Shown: positions 25,709 through 33,064 of the stretch, one piece after another
Layout: the number at the start of each line of letters is the position of its first letter
Numbering within the stretch: the first letter of the stretch is position 1
Origin: Alistipes sp.
GTDB lineage: Bacteria; Bacteroidota; Bacteroidia; Bacteroidales; Rikenellaceae
Reading direction: 5' to 3'
Length of the DNA: 58,091 nucleotides
NCBI GenBank assembly: GCA_017938765.1
Contig: JAGBAX010000020.1
Location: 1-58,091, forward strand
Made by a program: the position numbers and the translations under genes
The notes under the pieces: model-generated
Databases searched by the model: none
What the model was told of the DNA's origin: nothing
The model's input: only the letters and a program-made list of their open reading frames with translations

Positions 25709-26980
25709 ATGCTAACATTACAACAGTTGCGTGGCGACAAAGAGGCTGCTATTGCCAAGCTCGCCAAAAAGGGTGTAGATGCAGCACCTATCATTGCAAA
25801 GATTGAGGAACTTGATGACCGCCGTAAGGCACTGCAGGCAGAGCTTGATGCTTGCCTTGCCGAGCAGAACAAGGCTGCCAAGGAGATTGGCGCGCTTATG
25901 GGTCAGGGCCGAAGAGAGGAGGCCGAGCAGCGCAAGGCGCAGGTAGCAGCTTTGAAGGCTCGCTCTGTAGAGCTTGGTGCACAGCATGAGGCTGTAAGTG
26001 CAGAGCTTAATGCACAGATTGTCCTGCTGCCAAACTTCCCAGCAGATATCGTGCCTGAGGGTCGCACAGCGGAGGATAACCTTGTTGTGAAGATTGATGA
26101 GAACTACTCAACCCTGCCAGAGAATCCACTGCCACACTGGGAGCTTGCTCGCAAATATGACATCATAGATTTTGACCTCGGCGTGAAGCTCACTGGTGCA
26201 GGTTTCCCTGTATACAAGGGCAAGGGTGCAAGACTTCAGCGCGCGCTGATTAACTACTTCCTTGACTACAACACTGCTGCTGGCTACCGCGAGATTGAGC
26301 CACCAGTGATGGTTAATGAGGCTTCAGGTTTCGGTACTGGTCAGCTGCCAGATAAGGAGGGTCAGATGTACCACGCTACTGCAGATAACTTCTACCTTGT
26401 TCCAACAGCGGAGGTTCCTGTGACAAACATCTATCGCGATGTTATCCTTGACTACAAGGAGTTCCCTGTAAAGCTTACCGCTTATACACCTTGCTTCCGT
26501 CGTGAGGCTGGCTCATACGGTAAGGATGTTCGTGGACTCAACCGTCTGCACCAGTTTGACAAGGTTGAAATCGTGCAGCTCGCCCTGCCAGAGAACTCAT
26601 ATGAGGCTCTGGATGGTATGGTTGCCCATGTAGAGGGTCTTGTAAAGTCACTGGGTCTGCCATATCGTATTCTGCGCCTCTGCGGTGGCGATATGTCTTT
26701 CACATCGGCTCTGACATACGACTTTGAGGTATACTCTGAGGCTCAGCAGCGCTGGCTTGAGGTCTCTTCAGTATCTAACTTTGAGTCTTTCCAGGCAAAC
26801 CGCCTCAAGCTCCGCTATAAGGACGATAAGAAGAAGACACAGCTTGCTCACACCCTCAACGGCTCTTCTCTTGCCCTGCCACGCATCGTTGCAGCACTGC
26901 TTGAGAACAACCAGACTCCTGAGGGCATCCGCATCCCTGAGGTGCTTGTTCCTTACACAGGCTTTGAGATGATTGACTAA
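25709..26980 (+). CDS. serS: seryl-tRNA synthetase
   Basis: Class II synthetase that charges tRNA-Ser. The 423 residues begin with the long antiparallel coiled coil that recognises the tRNA-Ser variable arm (about 1-110), then the catalytic domain with motif 2 (PCFRREAGSYGKDVRGL) and motif 3 (GSSLALPRIVAALLENNQ). Normal length. A strong terminator follows at 27006. Confidence 0.97.
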   Translation: MLTLQQLRGDKEAAIAKLAKKGVDAAPIIAKIEELDDRRKALQAELDACLAEQNKAAKEIGALMGQGRREEAEQRKAQVAALKARSVELGAQHEAVSAELNAQIVLLPNFPADIVPEGRTAEDNLVVKIDENYSTLPENPLPHWELARKYDIIDFDLGVKLTGAGFPVYKGKGARLQRALINYFLDYNTAAGYREIEPPVMVNEASGFGTGQLPDKEGQMYHATADNFYLVPTAEVPVTNIYRDVILDYKEFPVKLTAYTPCFRREAGSYGKDVRGLNRLHQFDKVEIVQLALPENSYEALDGMVAHVEGLVKSLGLPYRILRLCGGDMSFTSALTYDFEVYSEAQQRWLEVSSVSNFESFQANRLKLRYKDDKKKTQLAHTLNGSSLALPRIVAALLENNQTPEGIRIPEVLVPYTGFEMID

Positions 26981-27005
26981 TTTTTACTAACAATAGTTAT
27001 AAAAG

Positions 27006-27041
27006 ATCCGTTGCAGCTCGTTCTGTAACGGATTTTTTCTT
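27006..27041 (+). terminator. terminator after serS
   Basis: An 11-bp stem (27006-27016 with 27023-27033, one G-U) followed by a T run. Confidence 0.85.
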
Positions 27042-27091
27042 TTTTATATAAACAAGACCCTACGGAGTGTTGTCATTTGCGAAAATTTTAC

Positions 27092-27099
27092 TAATTTTG
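27092..27099 (+). promoter_or_regulatory. -7 promoter box of the leader RNA/peptide/BspA unit
   Basis: TAATTTTG; predicted start near 27104, leaving a leader of about 320 nt before the first coding sequence. Confidence 0.6.
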
Positions 27100-27103
27100 T
27101 GGC

Positions 27104-27425
27104 GTTGAGGGTGTTATATCCTTGACTGACATATTAGATGAAAGTGTTTTCGCTTTTATCCTTGAAAAGAAATCTGGAAAATTTCACAACTGAAAGGATA
27201 ACGACAGCACTCATTTCTTGTATAGCTATGTGGCTGTGCACTCTCTGTGCATACTCCCCATACTATCCAAGTGTGGGGTCTTGTATCGTTTATTTTCAGT
27301 TGGGCATTCCAGAGCCTCTTTTCAGATAAACGGAAATCAGCTCCACACTTTCTTTGTTTTAATAATCCACCATAGAGGAGCGTATGGTTTTGAGCGAAAA
27401 TTTTTAACTCAAAACATAATTGCGT
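27104..27425 (+). promoter_or_regulatory. long structured leader RNA with mutually exclusive pairings
   Basis: The segment AGTGTGGGG (27270-27278) can pair over 9 bp with CCCCATACT just upstream (27256-27264, one G-U) or over 9 bp with CTCCACACT downstream (27341-27349, one G-U). The second fold encloses a further perfect 7-bp stem, 27287-27293 with 27326-27332. The two folds exclude each other, as in a riboswitch or attenuator. No known riboswitch class is recognised. The stretch has no convincing gene of its own. Confidence 0.5.
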
Positions 27426-27584
27426 ATGAAAAATTTAGAACAGAGGACTTACCTCATCCCTGAAATTGAGGTAAATGAGATTTGTGTAGAGCAAGGCTTT
27501 TTAGGCTCTTTGGGCGGCGTGGATTCTAATCCAACCAATCCAAGCGAGACACCAAGCCTGCCAAGCGAAGATACCGATTGGTAA
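27426..27584 (+). CDS. small 52-residue peptide upstream of BspA-like lipoprotein
   Basis: Starts MKNLEQRTYLIPEIEVNEIC and ends in an acidic, Pro/Ser-rich tail EDTDW. Short proteins of this look (basic start, a Y-x-x-P-E-I-E-V stretch, an acidic tail) often sit in front of surface lipoprotein or fimbrillin genes in Bacteroidales. FLGSLGG in the middle resembles a double-glycine leader boundary, which could mean export and cleavage, but no peptidase-containing ABC transporter is nearby. The stop is 20 bp before the lipoprotein start. Function unknown; the conserved-looking context supports it as real. Confidence 0.6.
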   Translation: MKNLEQRTYLIPEIEVNEICVEQGFLGSLGGVDSNPTNPSETPSLPSEDTDW

Positions 27585-27604
27585 ACCTAAAAACAGAGAG
27601 AAAA

Positions 27605-30511
27605 ATGAGACGATTTTTTACAATTTTTGCGGCACTTTTAGCATTTGTAGGCTGCTCACAAGATGATGTAGTAACTCCAAATGCACCAATTGAAAAACCG
27701 ACTTACTACGCATCTTTTGCAGATGCTGAGGCTGACAGTCGTACTTATCTTGATGAAAATTTTATGCTTTTGTGGCACAATGATGACCGCATTTCACTCT
27801 TTGCCACCACATATAATGAGGAGTATGCCTTTGCTGATGCAACGGGTAGTAATTCGGGAGCATTTAATGCTGTAGATAAGGATAGTTATGTAACAGGCAA
27901 CGCCATTTCTACAACCTATGCCGTCTATCCTTATAATGCTGCCAATGCAATCTCAAATAGCGAGATTCTGACAATCTATTTCCCTGCCGAGCAGAGCTAT
28001 GCAGAAGATTCATTTGGTAGAGGTGCAAATACTATGGTTGCTGCGGCACAAAGCTCATCAAGTAAGCTGCTACCTTTCCGAAATGCGGGAGGTTATATGA
28101 TGCTAAAACTCTATGGCGAGAATAAAACGGTTAAGAGCATAGAGCTGAAAGGTAACAATGAAGAGGTTATCTCTGGTGCAGCAACGGCTGAGGCTAAATA
28201 TGGCTATCTTCCATTGATTACTATGGGTGCTGAGGGTGGCAAGAGTATTACACTTACTTGCGAAAATGCAGTTGAACTTAGCGCAACCGAGGCAGAGGCA
28301 ACAACCTTCTGGATTGTTGTTCCACCAATTACCTTTGAACAGGGCTTTACAATCACTGTAACCGATGCAGACGGTGGTACCTATACCAAATCCACAAGCA
28401 AACCGACCACCATCAATCGTAACGAGATTAAATCCATGTCAGCCCTTGCTCCGACTTTTACCGGAGAGACTGAGAATCCAGAGACACCTGCAAAGCCTGC
28501 CAATAACGAGATTTGGTATACTACTACCGATAATCAGCCTATCAATTTAGATGCACAAGAGGATGGAATAAATATGTTTAATCAAGCTGCTTTTAAGGGA
28601 GTGGTTCAGTCTCATTCATATACAGATGGTAAAGGAGTTATTAAATTTGACATTCCAATAACCCAAATAGGAGAGGGAGATCAATATACATATGGAGCAC
28701 CTGCCATTCAGATGTATGCAACATTGAAAAGTCTGACATTGCCAGATGAAATTGTTGATATAGCAGATAGATCGTTTGTAAACTTGCCTGCTTTAGAAGA
28801 GTTAACTCTCCCTTCTTCGCTTGACTTGACACAATCAACATTTAAAGATATAGATAGTGGAATTCTGTTCAGATGCCCATCATTGAAACAGATTAAAGGA
28901 GAATACGCCACTAAGGATGGTCGTGCATGGATCAAAAATAATACAATGTATGTTTTTGCCCCAGCCGAACTTACATCATACACTGTTCCGAATGGCGTAA
29001 CTGAACTTGGGGATGATTTATTTCATGAGTGTAAAAATTTGAAGGAATTGTTGTTGCCACAGGGACTGCTCGTAATTGGCGATTGCGCAATTAGATATTG
29101 TAGCGGATTGGAAACGCTTGATATTCCTCAAACTGTTCATACAATTGGGCAATGTGCAATCTCTTATTGTGAATCATTATTAGAGTTGGTCATTCCTAAA
29201 GGTGTTACACGATTGGAACATGATTCACTATCGGGGAATAGTGCTCTTACATCGCTAACTTTGCCCGAAGGTATTACATTTATTGATAATTATGTTTTTA
29301 GTAGCCTACCGCAATTAAAGAAAATCATCATTCCATCTACGATTGAACAGATTGGGCAATGTTTTGATGATAGTGCCAAAGAGATATATTTCATGTCTGC
29401 AATACCTCCCTCTGGCAGTGTGATTTTCCTAAATAGCAATAGCTATCATCACGCGGAGACTCGAATCTATGTACCACATGGTTGTGGAGAATTATACAGA
29501 GCGGCATGGCCGAGTTTAACTGACATTATTGTAGAGGTAAATGGGCCAAATGATAACGAAATTTGGTATATGACAAGCGATGGACAGCCTATTGATATTA
29601 GCTCGGATATGTTCAATGCAACAATATCCTCGCATCAATATATTAACGGGAAAGGAGTAATAGTTTTTAGTAAGTCTATCACTAACATTGAAGAATACGC
29701 ATTTTACAATCAGAAGACGCTTACTTCTATAACACTACCAAATTGCATTACAAGTATTGGAACAGGGGCTTTTGCCGGTTCGGGGTTGATGAATTTCATA
29801 TTTCCAGAATCCCTGACATATATAGGATATGCCGCATTGAATGATTGTCCTATATCTACAATTGTTTGTAATGTGACAGGAAATATTGAAATTGGTAGCG
29901 ATGTAGATTTTTATCACTATGAAGGAATTGGACACTTACCCAATCTTGCAAAGGTAGTGGGGACACATGCAACAAGTGATAATCTATGTCTGATCATCAA
30001 TGGACATTTGGCGGCATTTGCCGGTAAGAATCACTCTTCTTATACGATACCGAGTAGCGTTCGCGACATTGATAGTTATGTATTCAATGGTTGTAAGATG
30101 CAATCTTTAACCCTACACTCAAATGTCAGTGTATGGGCGAACGCTTTTTATAGTGCAAATATTAATCTGATCACTATACCTAAAGGCACATTTGTAAGTG
30201 ACAATGGTTTTTATCTATGCTATGGAAATGCATATATTGATACAGAAACAATTAGAGGAACAAGTGATGACGCCTATGGTCCTTATGAGCGAGCCCGCTT
30301 CTCAGAGGTTACGATTGGTCCAAATGTAAAGTATATAGGAGAGTCAGCATTATGCGCCTCAGTTATATACTGTAAGCCTACAATTCCACCATCATGTTGG
30401 GCAACACCTTTTAGCGATGTAACTACCATTTATGTACCTAGAGGACATATATCTGCTTATAAATCTGCTAGCTATTGGTCTGAATATGCAAATAAAATGG
30501 TTGAATACTAA
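27605..30511 (+). CDS. BspA-like leucine-rich-repeat surface lipoprotein
   Basis: A 968-residue predicted surface protein. The start at 27605 (MRRFFTIFAALLAF) gives a signal peptide with lipobox FVGC, so it is lipid anchored. Residues about 25-295 resemble the N-terminal domain of fimbrillin/Mfa-like proteins. Then come two units that each open with NEIWY (residues 301 and 651) and continue as LRR_5/BspA repeats (for example TLPDEIVDIADRSFVNLPAL, ITSIGTGAFAGSGL) and end IYVP. Such proteins bind host matrix or other bacteria. The DNA of the repeat part is visibly AT-richer than the N-terminal part, suggesting a mosaic origin. Confidence 0.85.
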   Translation: MRRFFTIFAALLAFVGCSQDDVVTPNAPIEKPTYYASFADAEADSRTYLDENFMLLWHNDDRISLFATTYNEEYAFADATGSNSGAFNAVDKDSYVTGNAISTTYAVYPYNAANAISNSEILTIYFPAEQSYAEDSFGRGANTMVAAAQSSSSKLLPFRNAGGYMMLKLYGENKTVKSIELKGNNEEVISGAATAEAKYGYLPLITMGAEGGKSITLTCENAVELSATEAEATTFWIVVPPITFEQGFTITVTDADGGTYTKSTSKPTTINRNEIKSMSALAPTFTGETENPETPAKPANNEIWYTTTDNQPINLDAQEDGINMFNQAAFKGVVQSHSYTDGKGVIKFDIPITQIGEGDQYTYGAPAIQMYATLKSLTLPDEIVDIADRSFVNLPALEELTLPSSLDLTQSTFKDIDSGILFRCPSLKQIKGEYATKDGRAWIKNNTMYVFAPAELTSYTVPNGVTELGDDLFHECKNLKELLLPQGLLVIGDCAIRYCSGLETLDIPQTVHTIGQCAISYCESLLELVIPKGVTRLEHDSLSGNSALTSLTLPEGITFIDNYVFSSLPQLKKIIIPSTIEQIGQCFDDSAKEIYFMSAIPPSGSVIFLNSNSYHHAETRIYVPHGCGELYRAAWPSLTDIIVEVNGPNDNEIWYMTSDGQPIDISSDMFNATISSHQYINGKGVIVFSKSITNIEEYAFYNQKTLTSITLPNCITSIGTGAFAGSGLMNFIFPESLTYIGYAALNDCPISTIVCNVTGNIEIGSDVDFYHYEGIGHLPNLAKVVGTHATSDNLCLIINGHLAAFAGKNHSSYTIPSSVRDIDSYVFNGCKMQSLTLHSNVSVWANAFYSANINLITIPKGTFVSDNGFYLCYGNAYIDTETIRGTSDDAYGPYERARFSEVTIGPNVKYIGESALCASVIYCKPTIPPSCWATPFSDVTTIYVPRGHISAYKSASYWSEYANKMVEY

Positions 30512-30620
30512 TGATGGTATCGGGACTACGGTATTTGACGGTTATCCTATACCTTACAATTTTGAATAAACACACACTAATAATTAACCATACTAATAAC
30601 TCTTAAAAATACCTATAATC

Positions 30621-31079
30621 ATGTCAAACAAAAATATGTTCCTATTTTCGACTATGGCTCAGGTTAACTACTTTTCACAAGTAGGTAGATTGATAGCAGA
30701 ACAAAATTATACAAATAGTAGTAACAAAAAATTGATTTCCAAAGGGAAAGAGAATAATGCGATATGTGTAATTATCCCTGTGTCGTATGGGCAACACGCT
30801 GATTTACTAACTTCTGCTCGTCGTGCTTGGCAAATTAACAAAAAAGAGTTTGACAAGAAATGTATTAATTATTTGTTTGCAATATATGAAAATGTCATCG
30901 TAGGAGTATATCGGTTAACGAAAGACAACTCCGTGGTAAAATCTTATGAAGAAGATAGATGGGAGTTTAATTTGCAAATAGCAGAGCTCCCGATGCAAAA
31001 TAAATGGTTAGGTGTAAGATTAGATGGCGAATCGTTGCAAGGGAATGTGATACATTACGCCTATTTTGAAACAAAATAA
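30621..31079 (+). CDS. orphan protein, possibly PUA/EVE-like
   Basis: A 152-residue cytoplasmic-type protein with no signal peptide. I do not recognise it firmly. The order of segments (ARRAWQINKKEFDK, then YLFAIYENVIVGVYRL, then a Trp-containing RWEFN) recalls small single-domain proteins with a PUA/ASCH/EVE-like fold, often found beside or fused to restriction and defence nucleases, but no such partner is here. AT-rich codon use matches the BspA gene before it, and a strong terminator closes the unit, so both were probably acquired together. Confidence 0.5.
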   Translation: MSNKNMFLFSTMAQVNYFSQVGRLIAEQNYTNSSNKKLISKGKENNAICVIIPVSYGQHADLLTSARRAWQINKKEFDKKCINYLFAIYENVIVGVYRLTKDNSVVKSYEEDRWEFNLQIAELPMQNKWLGVRLDGESLQGNVIHYAYFETK

Positions 31080-31142
31080 TCACAAATGCACCCACAAGCC
31101 TCAAAAATTGTGGGTAAGCGAATACTTATTCAATATTGAACC

Positions 31143-31190
31143 AGTGGCGTATGTCGCGGACTATGTAGTTCCTACATACGCCACTTTTTA
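31143..31190 (+). terminator. terminator closing the AT-rich island
   Basis: AGTGGCGTATGT (31143-31154) with ACATACGCCACT (31174-31185), 12 bp perfect, then TTTTTA. Confidence 0.85.
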
Positions 31191-31222
31191 TTCACAAAAT
31201 ATCTTGATTTTAGTCAGCTTTT

Positions 31223-31762
31223 TTACACCCCATAGATAAGGATTCCCGCGAGGGCGGAGAGGGCGATAAGGAGGATTGGATTGACCTTTTTGTGACTCGC
31301 GTAGAGGGTTAATCCAAACAAAAGCCAGCTCCATTGGTCTATGAAGCTACTGTCGCTCTGCTCCTTAGGGAAGATGAGCAGCAATGCGGCGGCGGCAATC
31401 ATACCCACAACGACGGGACGCATACCAGTAATTGTTCCGTGAACATAGCGGTTATCCTTGAGCTTCAAGAAGAACTTTGTCAGGGCGAGCATAACCGTAA
31501 GAGCTGGCAAGCAGACCGCCACAGTAGCCACGACAGAGCCCCAGAAACCTGCGACAGTATATCCGATATATGTTGCCGAGTTAATAGCGATAGGGCCCGG
31601 GGTCATCTGCGAAATAGCGACGATATCTGCAAACTGCGACACGGTAATCCATCCGCGCTGCTCAACAATCTCGTTCTGAATAAGCGAGAGCATTGCATAG
31701 CCACCACCAAAGCCGAAGAAGCCAATCTTAAGGTATGATATAAACAGCTGTAGGTATATCAT
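31223..31762 (-). CDS. chromate transporter half-protein (ChrA family), second
   Basis: A 179-residue half-size CHR protein. It has the family N-terminal signature FGFGGGYAMLSLI and, further on, SQMTPGPIAINSATYIGY, with about five membrane segments. Short CHR proteins are encoded as neighbouring pairs that together do the job of one long ChrA, moving chromate or a similar oxyanion across the inner membrane. ATG 31762 overlaps the stop of the first half by ATGA, which ensures equal synthesis. A physiological substrate other than chromate is likely in a gut setting. Confidence 0.88.
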   Translation of the reverse strand: MIYLQLFISYLKIGFFGFGGGYAMLSLIQNEIVEQRGWITVSQFADIVAISQMTPGPIAINSATYIGYTVAGFWGSVVATVAVCLPALTVMLALTKFFLKLKDNRYVHGTITGMRPVVVGMIAAAALLLIFPKEQSDSSFIDQWSWLLFGLTLYASHKKVNPILLIALSALAGILIYGV

Positions 31763-32298
31763 CTGCCGCCCTCCTTTCTTGTTAGGTAGACACTCCACAT
31801 CAGACCCGCCACTGCGCCCACAACAAGCACATAGATAGGCGAGAAGCCGAACCACCATATAGCCACTGCCGTAGCTGCTGCGACAGCCAGTAGCCAGATA
31901 TTCAGCCCCTTAGACAGACTAACGATAGGTGCGACGATAAGTGCGACAACGGCTGGGCGCATAGCCTTAAATGCTGAGTCTACAATCTTATTATCGCGAA
32001 TATCAGCAAAGAAAATCGCCACCAAAAGTATTATCGTAAAGGCTGGCAGCACAATGCCCGCAAGTGAAGCGAGCGCGCCCCCAAGACCTGCAATGCGGTA
32101 GCCAACAAAGACCGCCGTATTAAGGGCGATAGGTCCTGGGGCAGACTGGGCAATAGTGAGCAAATCCAAAAAGTCCTCGCGCTTTACCCAGCCACGCTTA
32201 TCAATAACCTCCCGCTCAATAAGTGGCACCATAGCATATCCGCCACCAAAGGTGAAGGCTCCAATTTTAAGGAACGATATGAACAGTTGCCACAACAT
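31759..32298 (-). CDS. chromate transporter half-protein (ChrA family), first
   Basis: A 179-residue half-size CHR protein starting MLWQLFISFLKIGAFTFGGGYAMVPLI, with AQSAPGPIALNTAVFVGYR, parallel to the second half. It begins 2 bp after the rsmE stop and is translationally coupled to the second half. The two halves share the same motifs but differ along their length, so this is an old duplication and not a frameshifted single gene. Confidence 0.88.
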   Translation of the reverse strand: MLWQLFISFLKIGAFTFGGGYAMVPLIEREVIDKRGWVKREDFLDLLTIAQSAPGPIALNTAVFVGYRIAGLGGALASLAGIVLPAFTIILLVAIFFADIRDNKIVDSAFKAMRPAVVALIVAPIVSLSKGLNIWLLAVAAATAVAIWWFGFSPIYVLVVGAVAGLMWSVYLTRKEGGR

Positions 32299-32300
32299 CG

Positions 32301-33011
32301 CTACAAACTATTTACAACCGCCACCATAGTTACGGCCACAACGGCTGCCGTCTCTGTTCTTAGGCGCTGAGTGCCAAGAGTAATCTCCTCAAAGCCATTC
32401 TCAACGGCAAGTGCCACCTCCTCTGGCGAAAAATCCCCCTCTGGGCCAATAAGCACCAGTGCATTCTCTCCCTTTTTAAGCGTAGAAGCGAGATAGCTCT
32501 TACCCTTAACAGCCTCGCCGCAGTGGGCAATAAACTTTCGGCCAGAGAACTCTCTGCTAACTAACTCCTTAAACGGAGTCATATCCTCAAAAGCGGGATG
32601 ATAGGCCTTTAGTGACTGCTTGACAGCGGCAGTGATAACCTTCTCCTCGCGCTCTGGCTTTACAACACGACGCTCCGAGTGCGTACTCTCAAGGGCAACG
32701 AAGGTATCCACGCCAATCTCTGTTGCCTTCTCCAAAAACCACTCGTAGCGGTCTATATTCTTTGTTGGGGCTACTGCCATAGTAAGGCTATAGCTTCGCT
32801 TCTCAAACTCGCTCTGGCTCTGAACAACCCTTACGGTACACTGTTTTGCGCTATCGCTAATAACCTCACACAGGTGCATATTTCCCCTGCCGTCAGTAAT
32901 ATGCAGAGTATCTCCAACGCGCAGTCGGAGCACCTTTATGGCGTGGCGAGACTCCTCCTCCGTTAGCGTATATTCGGGCAGAGTTATTTGTGGTGCATAA
33001 AATAGTTGCAT
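32301..33011 (-). CDS. rsmE: 16S rRNA m3U1498 methyltransferase RsmE
   Basis: SPOUT-class methyltransferase that modifies U1498 of 16S rRNA. The 236-residue protein has an N-terminal PUA-like part (VLRLRVGDTLHITDGRG) and the knot motifs ALVLIGPEGDFSPEEV and ITLGTQRLRTETAAV. Normal length. It is the first gene of a minus operon with the two ChrA halves, transcribed from one side of the bidirectional promoter at 33029-33048. Confidence 0.95.
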   Translation of the reverse strand: MQLFYAPQITLPEYTLTEEESRHAIKVLRLRVGDTLHITDGRGNMHLCEVISDSAKQCTVRVVQSQSEFEKRSYSLTMAVAPTKNIDRYEWFLEKATEIGVDTFVALESTHSERRVVKPEREEKVITAAVKQSLKAYHPAFEDMTPFKELVSREFSGRKFIAHCGEAVKGKSYLASTLKKGENALVLIGPEGDFSPEEVALAVENGFEEITLGTQRLRTETAAVVAVTMVAVVNSL

Positions 33012-33028
33012 AGCCTAAAAAAAATTAT

Positions 33029-33048
33029 TACTTTTGTCAGCAAAGATA
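33029..33048. promoter_or_regulatory. overlapping divergent promoters, rsmE and M3 peptidase
   Basis: TACTTTTG on the plus strand (33029-33036) and TATCTTTG on the minus strand (33048..33041) are only 4 nt apart and form one near-palindrome. Each predicted start falls on or beside the other box, so only one direction can be occupied at a time. Confidence 0.65.
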
Positions 33049-33064
33049 GTAATTTTTTATAGAT

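Noticed and set aside
31223-32298. The two ChrA halves as one frameshifted long ChrA gene
   Set aside because: Each half begins with its own complete FGGGYAM signature and the junction is a clean ATGA overlap, as in known short-chain CHR pairs.
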